A stretch of DNA of 64,000 nt from Flavobacterium sediminilitoris (GTDB lineage Bacteria; Bacteroidota; Bacteroidia; Flavobacteriales; Flavobacteriaceae), in assembly GCF_023008245.1 (NCBI RefSeq), contig NZ_CP090145.1:1116001-1180000 (forward strand). Reading direction: 5' to 3'. The translations under genes and the position numbers were made by a program. The notes under the pieces were generated by a model. That model saw only the letters and a list, made by a program, of their open reading frames with translations. It had not been told where the DNA came from and did not search any database. Below are positions 1 through 8,459 of this stretch, one piece after another (positions within the stretch are counted from its first letter, which is position 1; each line of letters starts with the position of its first letter).

Positions 1-665
1 CCAGAGAAATTACTTCCGTCCAAAATATTATAATAACTACTAAGTTCCTTTGTATACATTAAATGTCCAGAAAAAGTAGCTGAATTATTATCTTGTACTG
101 ATTCACTAGTGCTTAAATTATAAGAAACTATATTGTTTGCAGAAATTCCTATATCAAAATTATTTATGTTTAAATTTATTCCTGGTTTTATATTTACAAA
201 AGCGGTTGCGCCTTGATTTATTAAAAGTGGTTCAGGAGATTCTGTAATGACTCTATTAATATCAAAATTACTACTTGAAAAATATGCATTAATACCAAAT
301 GTTAAATTGGTTTCATTTTGCATAGGAACATTGTAAGCATAATTTATTACACCTCCATTATTTTTCAATAAACCTATAGATTGAGAATATACTCCTATAG
401 CAAAACGAGACTCATTACTTAATCTCCCCTGATAGTTTAGTAAGTATAAAACGGGTGAATCCTCAAATTTTACCCATTGTCTTTTATTTGCTAAATTTAA
501 AGAAGGAGCTACTTCCCTAGAATAGCTAAAAGCAGGGTTAATAAGAAACCGATTCAATTTAATTGAATTATTTAATGTAACATCGAAAGAGGAGTAAGCA
601 TTTTCTTGTGAAAAAGTTACAGAAAAAAGCATACATAAAATTATCCCTAAGTGTATTTTTTTCAA
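1..665 (-). CDS. PorP/SprF family type IX secretion outer-membrane protein (partial, C-terminus beyond window)
   Basis: About 221 N-terminal residues are visible and the gene runs off the left edge. The best start is a TTG at 663-665, which gives a Lys-Lys signal peptide (LKKIHLGIILCMLFSVTFSQ). The first ATG, at 630-632, would cut that peptide in half. The mature part has NPAFSYSRE and alternating hydrophobic strands with N/G turns, as in the PorP/SprF beta-barrel family, which helps secrete or anchor type IX (T9SS) cargo at the outer membrane. The gene starts 14 bp after the stop of a type-B CTD protein. That pairing is typical: a PorP-like protein is usually encoded directly after the large type-B substrate it serves. 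The family call is from sequence pattern; the partnership is inferred from context. Confidence 0.85.
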   Translation of the reverse strand, partial: MKKIHLGIILCMLFSVTFSQENAYSSFDVTLNNSIKLNRFLINPAFSYSREVAPSLNLANKRQWVKFEDSPVLYLLNYQGRLSNESRFAIGVYSQSIGLLKNNGGVINYAYNVPMQNETNLTFGINAYFSSSNFDINRVITESPEPLLINQGATAFVNIKPGINLNINNFDIGISANNIVSYNLSTSESVQDNNSATFSGHLMYTKELSSYYNILDGSNFS

Positions 666-679
666 TGGTTGGTTTAAGT

Positions 680-2161
680 TTATTTGATGATAGTTAAGAT
701 TCCTTCTTTTATTAATTGATTTTCTTTAGTTAGTTTAAAATAAAAGAATGATTTTGATTGAAAAATTTCTTCAGTATTCTCTGGCCAGTTATTTTGGTAA
801 TTATCTGTAATAAAAATTTGCTTTCCAGAGGAAGTATATATTTCTAAATTTAAATTATTAGAGCTAGTTAATTCAAATGGAACTTTAAATTTATCATTAA
901 AACCATCTCCATTTGGGCTTATTAGATTAGGGATTTCATCTACACTTGGCTCTATAACGATAAGAATTAATTCTTTTGTTGAAACACATCCTGTTGTTTG
1001 TGTAACTAATACTTTAAATTCACCTGTTTGACTAATATTTAAAACATTTGATGTTTCAGATAATAAATTATCATTAAAGTACCATTGAAATGATGGTGCA
1101 TTTGCATCTGTTGTTACTGTTACTAGAAAAGATTCTCCTAAAGATAACTGGTATGGAGAATTCACATCAATTGTTGCACTAAATGTGTCTGATGTTAATG
1201 TATATGTATTTGAAGTAGTAACACAAGATCCGTTATCTACAGTAGCTTTATAAGTACCTCCAGAGACTGCATTATAAGTGTTTGAAGTAGCTCCATCTAT
1301 TAAATCATCATCTAAAAACCATTTGATAGTATATATAGAACTATTAGATATATTTAAAGTTAATAATTCCCCAACGGATTCACATACTTCATTAGTATTT
1401 GTTGCAGTAGATATTATTATTGAATTTGCACTTGACTCTGTAACTGTTACAAGTATTGATTTTGACAAAGATGATGGTGTACATACTCCATAATTAGTTT
1501 CTACAAAATATTGTCCTGGTGAATTTACAGATAATGATGTACCTGTTCCTACAACAACATCACTTGATCCTACTTTCTTTTTCCAAGTATATGTTAAATT
1601 AGGATAGAATAGGGGAGAAGATGCATCTCCAGAATCAAAAATAAAAAGGTTAAAACTAGATCCTGCACAATATGCAACTTCAGAATCTATACCTGTAGCA
1701 CTATTTAGTTTAATTCCTTGATTGTGAATCATAAAATAGGCATCAAAAGGATTAGATCTAACACTTGTAGCTGCTGGTGCAGAACTTTTTACTCTTAATT
1801 TATAACCTGTACCGTAAGTTGTATTTGGTAAGGTAAAATTCATGACAAACTCACTTGGAGATGAGCCATTTGTCGTTGTAGCACTTAATTGAACAATATT
1901 AGAAGAAAAATCATCATCTGACATTTCTAAAGTAAACACATTGTTTGACTGAAGATTTCCTACTGGTGTTACACTAAAGGTTAGGGCATGATTTGTATTT
2001 ATAGAAGAGCTTTGACATAAAAACGTAAAATTAAAAATAGGCTTAGAAATGACAACATTGAATGCTTCATTAGTAGATATTGGATTTTTTTCTTTAGCCT
2101 CTATTTCAGGTGAAAAAAAAACAAATAATAAAATTAAGCTCTTTAATATTTTACTCAACAT
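680..2161 (-). CDS. Secreted Ig-like repeat protein with type IX secretion type-B C-terminal sorting domain
   Basis: This 493-residue exported protein has an N-terminal signal peptide (residues 1 to about 22, cut near EIEA). The middle is several cysteine-containing Ig/PKD-like beta modules, for example around TYTWKKKVG, IKWFLDDD and FQWYFND. Each carries the W-based core of bacterial Ig-like adhesin repeats. Residues 409-493 form a gliding-motility-type (type-B) C-terminal domain, starting IPNLISPNGDGFNDKF and ending KEGILTIIK. In Bacteroidota this domain directs export through the type IX system and cell-surface attachment. The downstream PorP/SprF gene fits as its dedicated partner. At 493 residues it is short for this class, where adhesins often exceed 1000. 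Its ligand cannot be inferred. Confidence 0.9.
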   Translation of the reverse strand: MLSKILKSLILLFVFFSPEIEAKEKNPISTNEAFNVVISKPIFNFTFLCQSSSINTNHALTFSVTPVGNLQSNNVFTLEMSDDDFSSNIVQLSATTTNGSSPSEFVMNFTLPNTTYGTGYKLRVKSSAPAATSVRSNPFDAYFMIHNQGIKLNSATGIDSEVAYCAGSSFNLFIFDSGDASSPLFYPNLTYTWKKKVGSSDVVVGTGTSLSVNSPGQYFVETNYGVCTPSSLSKSILVTVTESSANSIIISTATNTNEVCESVGELLTLNISNSSIYTIKWFLDDDLIDGATSNTYNAVSGGTYKATVDNGSCVTTSNTYTLTSDTFSATIDVNSPYQLSLGESFLVTVTTDANAPSFQWYFNDNLLSETSNVLNISQTGEFKVLVTQTTGCVSTKELILIVIEPSVDEIPNLISPNGDGFNDKFKVPFELTSSNNLNLEIYTSSGKQIFITDNYQNNWPENTEEIFQSKSFFYFKLTKENQLIKEGILTIIK

Positions 2162-2212
2162 AATATCTTTTAAAAATTAAACAATCTTAGAATAATAATT
2201 ATATAACAATCA

Positions 2213-2252
2213 AACTGTTAATATTATAAAGGTATTTATAATATTAACAGTT
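2213..2252 (-). terminator. AT-rich perfect inverted repeat, probable terminator
   Basis: Two perfect 18-bp arms (2213-2230 and 2235-2252) flank the 4-nt loop GGTA. The structure lies just past the stop of the minus-strand gene ending at 2273 and before the start at 2161. On the minus strand the stem is followed by TTTGATTG, a weak T-tract. It therefore probably ends or attenuates transcription and lowers expression of the downstream CTD protein. Confidence 0.55.
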
Positions 2253-2272
2253 AAAAATATTTCTTATGTATT

Positions 2273-3550
2273 TTAATTTATACTTCCAATCTTAAGCCTA
2301 AAATCTGGTGTTCTTTGATTATTTGCATCAACAAATAAATCCTCTGATTTAGTTTTAGAATATCTATTTGCAAAACTTGGTTGAGCATAATAAGATTCTA
2401 AATCATCATTAGTAATTCCACCAATTTCAGAAACTATATTTTTCTTACAGTTATTTATAAATACTCGTTGCAATTTTATTTTTGTCAAATTAGGATCTGA
2501 AACTTCAATGTTTTCATTTAATAATAAAGCAGAATCAAAACCTGAAACTATACTATTTTTGAAAGTAAACAAGCAATCTTTATTTACATAAATAGCTTCT
2601 TTAATAAGACCTTGAGTTGCTGATTGACCATCAACTTCATTAACTATTGTGAAGTTATTTAAACTTACATTAGTGGCAGGCTTTGTTAAATCAGTCATGT
2701 CTTTATTGTCAAAAGGTTTAACTGTTACACCTCTAAAATTTGTACTAGATGAGAAAAATGGATTTCTTAACGCTAGTCCATTTTCAATATTAGCAATTGT
2801 TCCTTGTGTAAAATTAAAATCACTACTTTTAGATCTAAAAGAAACTAATTTAGTCGCTTTTGGATTTCCACCTATAAACTTATATGAATTTCCGCTAGAT
2901 AAGCTTACTTGGATAGATTCTAATATAGTTCCTGATCCTACACCTACAAGAGTTAACGCATCATATGTTTCATATCTATCTTTTCCTCTTCCTGCAAATT
3001 CAATTCTAACATTTTTAATAGATCCTGAACTGTCAGTAGAAAGTTCACCACCACCAACTCTAAAATTACTTGGTATTTCACTTTCAATCCTTGCTACATT
3101 ACCATACGTATTTATTGGTGCTCCTCCTAAAATAAATATTCCTCCCCAATCACCAGGCTTACGCTCGTTAGTTGGTTTATCAGAAGTAAATACTATAGGG
3201 TTTACAACCTGTCCTTCTGCAATTAATTTAGAACCTTTAGTTATGATTATTGCACTATACTCACTTGAACTAGCTCTAATTATTGTACCTGGTTCAATTG
3301 TTAATTTTGCATTATTGGTAACATATACTTCACCAACCAAATTATATGTTTCAAGATTTGTTAATGTCAAATCTGAAGATATATTTCCTGTTAATATTTT
3401 TGTAGTTTGTGGATACTCTTTACCAACAGGGTTGAAAGAAGACCATCCGTTTAACCAATTACTTCTACCTACAATTCCCCAATCATCTTGTTGAGCTTGT
3501 AAAGTAAACCCAAAAAGGATTAATACAATTAATATGATAGTTTTTTTCAT
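2273..3550 (-). CDS. Secreted beta-helix-like protein, function unknown
   Basis: This 425-residue protein has a clear signal peptide (MKKTIILIVLILFGFTLQAQ). The mature chain has the pattern of a right-handed parallel beta-helix: VYVTNNAKLTIEPGTIIR, SAIIITKGSKLIAEG, PIVFTSDKPTNERKPGDWGGI. Similar flavobacterial surface proteins with W-G-G-I and N-A-x-L-T-I-x-P-G-T are often mislabelled in databases. I see no type-A or type-B CTD at the C-terminus (it ends PDFRLKIGSIN), so it may not be a T9SS substrate. The gene begins 26 bp after a small secreted-protein gene and probably shares its promoter at 4053-4060. No catalytic motif is evident; a structural or carbohydrate-binding role is only a guess. 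Confidence 0.7.
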   Translation of the reverse strand: MKKTIILIVLILFGFTLQAQQDDWGIVGRSNWLNGWSSFNPVGKEYPQTTKILTGNISSDLTLTNLETYNLVGEVYVTNNAKLTIEPGTIIRASSSEYSAIIITKGSKLIAEGQVVNPIVFTSDKPTNERKPGDWGGIFILGGAPINTYGNVARIESEIPSNFRVGGGELSTDSSGSIKNVRIEFAGRGKDRYETYDALTLVGVGSGTILESIQVSLSSGNSYKFIGGNPKATKLVSFRSKSSDFNFTQGTIANIENGLALRNPFFSSSTNFRGVTVKPFDNKDMTDLTKPATNVSLNNFTIVNEVDGQSATQGLIKEAIYVNKDCLFTFKNSIVSGFDSALLLNENIEVSDPNLTKIKLQRVFINNCKKNIVSEIGGITNDDLESYYAQPSFANRYSKTKSEDLFVDANNQRTPDFRLKIGSIN

Positions 3551-3576
3551 AACTTTTATTTTTTATTTATTCAACC

Positions 3577-4011
3577 TTATTCAACTTGTATTGTATGAAC
3601 AAGTTTTAATACTTCTTCATAAAACAAAATTGCTTTAATTATATTACTTGTGTCTGAATATGGTAATATACCTGTTAAAAATTGAGCATTACTATTTAAA
3701 AAGGCTTCTCTATTTTGCACTTCAGTTTCTAATGCTTTAACATTGTCTTTAGAAGCAGGTATACCTAAATCCGTAAATGTTACTCCAGATTTATTTGTAA
3801 CGCCAAAATATTGAATAACACTAAACAAAATTTTAACCCTTTCTAAATACAATGGCATCAATTGCCCTTTTGTCATAGATTCTAACTCTTTTTTATCATG
3901 GTATGAACCAATACCTCTGATATCTATAACAACTTTTTGATCTTTCTGTGCTAACGCATCAATTGAGGATAGCATAAATAATGCAATAATGCATACGTAA
4001 AATTTTCTCAT
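3577..4011 (-). CDS. Small secreted protein of unknown function
   Basis: This 144-residue protein has a signal peptide (MRKFYVCIIALFMLSSIDALAQ). The mature domain of about 120 residues is rich in Lys, Glu and Leu and looks mostly alpha-helical, for example KKELESMTKGQLMPLYLERVKILFSVIQYFG. I recognise no family. It is first in a minus-strand transcription unit whose -7 element (TATATTTG read on that strand) is at 4053-4060, followed 26 bp later by the beta-helix-like gene. The pair may act together at the cell surface, a guess from spacing alone. Confidence 0.65.
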   Translation of the reverse strand: MRKFYVCIIALFMLSSIDALAQKDQKVVIDIRGIGSYHDKKELESMTKGQLMPLYLERVKILFSVIQYFGVTNKSGVTFTDLGIPASKDNVKALETEVQNREAFLNSNAQFLTGILPYSDTSNIIKAILFYEEVLKLVHTIQVE

Positions 4012-4052
4012 AATAAAATTTGTTAATTTTCAGTAAATAGGCAAACCAATTA

Positions 4053-4060
4053 CAAATATA
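4053..4060 (-). promoter_or_regulatory. Bacteroidota -7 promoter element for the 4011-to-2273 operon
   Basis: On the minus strand this reads TATATTTG, an exact match to the flavobacterial TAnnTTTG element. It sits 41 nt before the ATG at 4011. I found no convincing -33 TTG at standard spacing. Confidence 0.55.
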
Positions 4061-4542
4061 AATAATAAAATGTTTTAACAAAACTTTTTAATATAAATGT
4101 TGATAAAATTCTTAAAAAAACTTTTTTTATTATAAATTTTAATTTTATAATTAGTCTGCAAATTATTAATTTTTTGATCAATATATCGATTTATTAAGCT
4201 TAATCAATTATTATGCCAAAAAAACAAACGCATATTTTCTTATTAATTATTTCTCTACATTTTATAACGAAAAATAACGAAAAATTTAACAATTCACATT
4301 AATCAGTTAAAAATACTAACAGATAAAGTGCAAAAAAACTAGATAATCATCAAATCATATTTTTATAAAGTTACAATTTTTTTTACTCCAATTATACAAT
4401 TTTAACATTAAAAAACGCTATTACAGTTTTTCTATAATGCCATTAACAACTGAATAATTGATTTCTAATATATTAATTATTATCTATACCAATGACTATC
4501 GAATTTATAAATTTTGATTATATCTAAATAGATTTAGAATTG

Positions 4543-4550
4543 TATATTTG
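4543..4550 (+). promoter_or_regulatory. Bacteroidota -7 promoter element almost touching the holB start
   Basis: TATATTTG matches TAnnTTTG exactly and ends only 3 nt before the ATG at 4554. Transcription should start a few bases after this element, so the holB mRNA may be leaderless. A TTTG at 4513-4516 is the only nearby -33 candidate; its 26-nt spacer is longer than usual. Confidence 0.5.
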
Positions 4551-4553
4551 TTC

Positions 4554-5702
4554 ATGCTTTTAAAAGATGTATTAGGTCAATATCATATTAAAAATCACTT
4601 TATAAAAAGTGTTGCAGCAGGGAGAATTCCTCATGCTCAGCTATTTGTTGGTCCAGAAGGATCAGGAACACTACCAATGGCCATTGCTTATTCACAATAT
4701 ATCTTGTGTTCTAATTCAGAAGGAGAGAATAATACTGGTAATCAAAGTTGTAATTTAAAGTTTGAGAATTATTCTCATCCTGATTTACATTTTGTTTTTC
4801 CAGTTGCAACAAATGATCAAATTAAATCACGCCCAGTCAGTGCTAACTTCTTGATTCAATGGCGATCTTTTTTAAAAGAAAATCCTTATGGTGGTTTATT
4901 TGATTGGTACAAATACATTGGTATTCAAAACAAGCAAGGTCAAATAGGAGTGGATGAGGCTACAGAAATTAATAAAGCCTTATCATTAAAAGCTTATGAA
5001 GGTGGTTATAAAGTAATGATTATTTGGATGGCTGAAAAAATGAATAACGCTTCTTCAAATAAGTTACTTAAACTTTTAGAAGAGCCACCTGCTAAAACAA
5101 TTTTTATTTTAATTACTGAATCATTAGATGATGTTTTGCAAACTATTTTATCAAGATGTCAAGTAATTGATTTCATGGGTTTAAGTGAAGTAACTATTTC
5201 TGAAGCGCTAATAAATAGAGAAAATTGTGAAGAAAATGAAGCATTAAAAATAGCTTACCAAAGTGAAGGAAATTATAACAAAGCTTTACATCTTTTTAAA
5301 AAAGACGCTGATGATTATCCTTTTGAAAGTTGGTTTATTCAATGGGTTAGGAGTGCTTTTAAAGCAAAAGGAAATGCTTCAGCTATACAAGACTTAATAA
5401 GTTGGAGTGAAACTATTGCTGGTTTAGGAAGAGAAGTTCAAAAACAATTTTTACAATATTGTATTCATTTTTTTAGACAAGCATTGTTGAGTAATTATAA
5501 AGCAAATAATTTGGTTTATTTTGAACCAACTGAAAGTAATTTTAATTTAGAAAAATTTTCTCCATTTGTTGATGGAAGTAATATTAATGATATATTTAAA
5601 GAATTAGAAAATGCTATTTATCATATTGAAAGAAATGGTAACAGTAAAATTATTCTAACTGATTTATCTATAAAACTAACCCGTTTAATTCATAAAAAAT
5701 AA
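4554..5702 (+). CDS. holB: DNA polymerase III subunit delta-prime
   Basis: This is a clamp-loader subunit that works with delta, gamma/tau and beta to load the sliding clamp at replication forks. I chose the ATG at 4554 (MLLKDVLGQYHIKNHFIKS), which matches the usual family start. A TTG two codons upstream, at 4548, lies inside the promoter element and is rejected. The 382-residue protein has a degenerate P-loop (VGPEGSGT, near residue 30), IPHAQLF, the KLLKLLEEPPAKTIFILITE segment and the SRCQ motif that completes a neighbouring subunit's ATP site. The degenerate P-loop is normal for delta-prime, which does not hydrolyse ATP. The downstream DoxX-like gene begins 4 bp later and is probably co-transcribed. 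Confidence 0.93.
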   Translation: MLLKDVLGQYHIKNHFIKSVAAGRIPHAQLFVGPEGSGTLPMAIAYSQYILCSNSEGENNTGNQSCNLKFENYSHPDLHFVFPVATNDQIKSRPVSANFLIQWRSFLKENPYGGLFDWYKYIGIQNKQGQIGVDEATEINKALSLKAYEGGYKVMIIWMAEKMNNASSNKLLKLLEEPPAKTIFILITESLDDVLQTILSRCQVIDFMGLSEVTISEALINRENCEENEALKIAYQSEGNYNKALHLFKKDADDYPFESWFIQWVRSAFKAKGNASAIQDLISWSETIAGLGREVQKQFLQYCIHFFRQALLSNYKANNLVYFEPTESNFNLEKFSPFVDGSNINDIFKELENAIYHIERNGNSKIILTDLSIKLTRLIHKK

Positions 5703-5706
5703 TCAT

Positions 5707-6090
5707 ATGACACAAGCAGCTCCTATTTTATTACTTTTGTTACTAAGTGTAACTTTTCTTCAATCTGGATATGATAAAATAAAAGATTGGAAAGGAAATG
5801 TATCTTGGTTAAAAGGACATTTCTCTGAAACTATATTAGCCAAACAAGTTCCACTAGCATTATTTACTATATTAATATTAGAAATTTTTTCTGGTGTTTT
5901 ATGTGTTTCAGGAATAATTGAGTTGTTTACAAAAACATCTAGTCAAGTAGCCTATTATGGCGCTATTTTATCTTGCTTAACATTAATATTTCTTTTATTT
6001 GGTCAACGAATAGCTAAAGATTATGATGGAGCTAGAACTATTGTTATTTATTTTGTTCCTGCAATAATGGCTGTATATATTTTAAGCTAA
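5707..6090 (+). CDS. DoxX-like small integral membrane protein
   Basis: This 127-residue protein has four predicted transmembrane helices: LLLLLLSVTFLQSGYDKI, VPLALFTILILEIFSGVL, VAYYGAILSCLTLIFLLFG and IVIYFVPAIMAVYIL. The first helix has the F-x-x-x-G-Y-D-K pattern and the third loop the G-x-R-I-A-K-D-Y-x-G-A pattern of DoxX/DoxD-like proteins. Some relatives take part in thiosulfate:quinone oxidation or redox homeostasis, but most are uncharacterised. The start lies 4 bp after the holB stop and the end lies 1 bp from the convergent helicase stop. Confidence 0.75.
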   Translation: MTQAAPILLLLLLSVTFLQSGYDKIKDWKGNVSWLKGHFSETILAKQVPLALFTILILEIFSGVLCVSGIIELFTKTSSQVAYYGAILSCLTLIFLLFGQRIAKDYDGARTIVIYFVPAIMAVYILS

Positions 6091-6091
6091 A

Positions 6092-8368
6092 TTATACTTT
6101 TAAAGTTGCACGATATAATCTTAATTCGTTCCAGGAAAATACATCTCCATGAAGTGATTTAAGTTCTCCTAAACTTTCACCATCATACTTTTTAAAGGCT
6201 TTTTCTAAGTCTTTAATTTTTTCATGAGATAAAATATCTGACAATTCTACTATTTCCATTTGAACTAGTTTAGTAAAATGGTTATAAATAGTTTCTGGTG
6301 TTAATTTACGCTTTTTTGCAATTTCATAAATAGAAAGATTTTCCTTCCAAAGTTCCAAAGTTTCTTCAATAGTAGATTTCTTTGGTTCTTTGGATTTTTT
6401 CTTCTTTGTTTTTCCATAATATGACACTTCTTCGTTTTCTTCAACTAAAGTGGCAAATTCATTTCTAAATCGTTCTGCTACAGTTACTAACTTATTAATT
6501 TTATAAACTTGCATGTCTTGAGAAACTAAATTTTCTTTTGAAATTTCTTTTCCTTCAAGTCTGATTTTTGCCAACTGAATAGCTTTCTTTAATTGTAAAA
6601 CTGCTGAAATATGAAGCTCTTCTAAAACTAATAATTCATCATAAAATCCTTTTACTTTTTTTATTCGTTTTACTTCTTCAATTTTTAATAACAAGTCTTC
6701 TGCAATTACATCTATTGTTTTAAAAAAATAATTATATGCAGCATTACATCGTTCATAAACAAAATTGAAATCAATTTCATTTTCGGAAAATATTTTATAA
6801 AGTTGCGACATGAATTTTCCTGAGGGAATTTCTAATTCTACCATTTTGTCATATTGCAATTTTGCCCATTTTGAATGTAATGATTTTGGTGATTTTGGAG
6901 CTTCAGCTTTATAACTATAAAAATGATTGCGCCATTCTTGTATTAATTCTTTGAAATCAAAATACTTAAGTAACGTTTGTAATAAGAAATTTTTTGTTTC
7001 TTTTACTAACGATTCTTCTAGAATTACATCTGTAGCTTTGTTTTCAGAATAATTTAAAACGCCTTCATCGCTAGAAATACCATTCATTCGTATTGGAGAC
7101 AATAAAATAAGCCCTTTTAAGGAACGTAATCTAGAAAGTGCTACATAAGCCTGTCCTGGAGCAAAAACCTGCGATACATCGAGTGCTGCTTTATCAAAAG
7201 TTAAGCCTTGACTTTTATGAACTGTTATTGCCCAAGCTAATTTAATAGGGTAGTGGACAAAAGTTCCTATTACCTCTTCTTCAACTTCTTTTGTGTTTTC
7301 ATTTATTTTAAAACGAATGTTTTGCCATTCATATCGTTCTACTTCAATAGTTTTACTTTCTTCTGGAAAATGAACTAATATCTCATTATCTGATAATGAA
7401 TGTATTACACCCATTTTTCCGTTAAAATATTGTTTATCAAAATTTAAATCGTTTTTAATAAACATAACTTGAGCTCCTACTTTTAATTCTAATTTTTCAT
7501 CTAATGGAAAAATTTTATCAGGAAACTCACCTACTATATTTGGCAAATATGAATATGTTTTTCCCTTTAATTCTAATAAAGATTCCTGATTAATAGTATT
7601 TGCTTTTACATTATGAGTAGTAAGTGTAATGTATCCTTTGTTATTTTTAAGATCAAACTCAGGTTGAACAAATTGATTTAAAAGATCAATATCATTTTTT
7701 GTAATTTTATTCTGACGAAGATTGTTTAATACATCTATAAATTCAGAGTCTTTTTGCCTAAAAATAATATCTAGTTCAATATATAATGGTGGATATTGTT
7801 GAATAATATGCGAATGAAAAAAGAACATTCCATTGTAATAATTTTTTAACAACTGCCATTCTTCATTTTTTACTACTGGCGGTAATTGAAGTAAATCTCC
7901 AATAAATAAAACTTGAACACCTCCAAAAGGTTGCTCATTTCGTCTTACTCTTTTCATCATAAAGTCCATAGCATCAAGTACATCTGCTCTTAACATTGAC
8001 ACTTCGTCAATAATAAGCAATTCCATATTTCTAATAACGGAACGTTTAGTATTGTTCATTTTAAAATGTCTTGCTAATGATATTCGGCTTTCAAACTTTA
8101 TTCCTCCTGAAAAATTTGCAACATCTTTATTATCTGGAAGAAAGACTGCAAAAGGTAATTGAAACATAGAATGAATAGTAACACCACCAGCATTTAGAGC
8201 AGCAATTCCTGTAGGAGCAACAACAACTGTGTTTTTATGTGTTGTAGCAATAATTTCTTTAAGAAGTGTTGTTTTTCCTGTTCCAGCTTTTCCTGTTAGA
8301 AAAACAGATTTATTTGTCTGATTAATAAATCGTAGAGTGTATGATGCTTCAGCAGATAAAAATTCCAT
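6092..8368 (-). CDS. Pif1-like SF1B helicase with C-terminal helix-turn-helix (HTH_40) domain
   Basis: This 758-residue protein probably unwinds DNA or DNA-RNA structures. Motif I (Walker A, TGKAGTGKT) is at residues 25-33 and motif II (DEVSML) at 121-126. PTGIAALNAGG and GDLLQLPPV are hallmark Pif1/RecD2-type motifs, and VHKSQGLTFD with VALSRLRSL marks motifs V and VI, in the UvrD_C_2-like region. The C-terminal third is charged and helical and ends in a module like the HTH_40 domain of RecQ-like and flavobacterial helicases (ETLELWKENLSIYEIAKKR). A -7 element at 8389-8396 gives it its own promoter. It converges with the DoxX-like gene with a 1-bp gap. Confidence 0.88.
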   Translation of the reverse strand: MEFLSAEASYTLRFINQTNKSVFLTGKAGTGKTTLLKEIIATTHKNTVVVAPTGIAALNAGGVTIHSMFQLPFAVFLPDNKDVANFSGGIKFESRISLARHFKMNNTKRSVIRNMELLIIDEVSMLRADVLDAMDFMMKRVRRNEQPFGGVQVLFIGDLLQLPPVVKNEEWQLLKNYYNGMFFFHSHIIQQYPPLYIELDIIFRQKDSEFIDVLNNLRQNKITKNDIDLLNQFVQPEFDLKNNKGYITLTTHNVKANTINQESLLELKGKTYSYLPNIVGEFPDKIFPLDEKLELKVGAQVMFIKNDLNFDKQYFNGKMGVIHSLSDNEILVHFPEESKTIEVERYEWQNIRFKINENTKEVEEEVIGTFVHYPIKLAWAITVHKSQGLTFDKAALDVSQVFAPGQAYVALSRLRSLKGLILLSPIRMNGISSDEGVLNYSENKATDVILEESLVKETKNFLLQTLLKYFDFKELIQEWRNHFYSYKAEAPKSPKSLHSKWAKLQYDKMVELEIPSGKFMSQLYKIFSENEIDFNFVYERCNAAYNYFFKTIDVIAEDLLLKIEEVKRIKKVKGFYDELLVLEELHISAVLQLKKAIQLAKIRLEGKEISKENLVSQDMQVYKINKLVTVAERFRNEFATLVEENEEVSYYGKTKKKKSKEPKKSTIEETLELWKENLSIYEIAKKRKLTPETIYNHFTKLVQMEIVELSDILSHEKIKDLEKAFKKYDGESLGELKSLHGDVFSWNELRLYRATLKV

Positions 8369-8388
8369 TTGGCAAATAATTTAAAATA

Positions 8389-8396
8389 CAAATATA
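8389..8396 (-). promoter_or_regulatory. -7 promoter element of the helicase gene
   Basis: On the minus strand this reads TATATTTG and lies 20 nt before the ATG at 8368, a spacing shared by several genes here. Confidence 0.55.
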
Positions 8397-8415
8397 AAGA
8401 AATGAAAATCAATAA

Positions 8416-8442
8416 AAAAAGCCTCTAAAATAGAGGCTTTTT
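8416..8442 (-). terminator. Rho-independent terminator after the OmpH-like gene
   Basis: Stem GCCTCTA (8421-8427) / TAGAGGC (8431-8437) with loop AAA, flanked by A and T runs on both sides. It ends the minus-strand gene that stops at 8460. Confidence 0.85.
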
Positions 8443-8459
8443 AATTTAAAAATAAATAA

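Larger units (their letters stand above)
4012..4553. other. AT-rich intergenic region between divergent genes
   Basis: About 540 bp without a credible gene. It holds the -7 element of the leftward operon (4053-4060), a 10-bp tandem duplication TAACGAAAAA at 4265-4274 and 4275-4284, and the -7 element of holB at its right end (4543-4550). I see no conserved RNA fold or coding remnant. Confidence 0.6.

Noticed and set aside
2649..3494. Long open frame (281 codons) on the plus strand opposite the beta-helix-like gene
   Set aside because: It has no initiation signals or family pattern and lies wholly antisense to a gene with signal peptide and promoter.
4265..4284. Tandem TAACGAAAAA (2 copies) as a regulatory iteron or satellite
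   Set aside because: Two copies of a low-complexity 10-mer in AT-rich DNA are not convincing.
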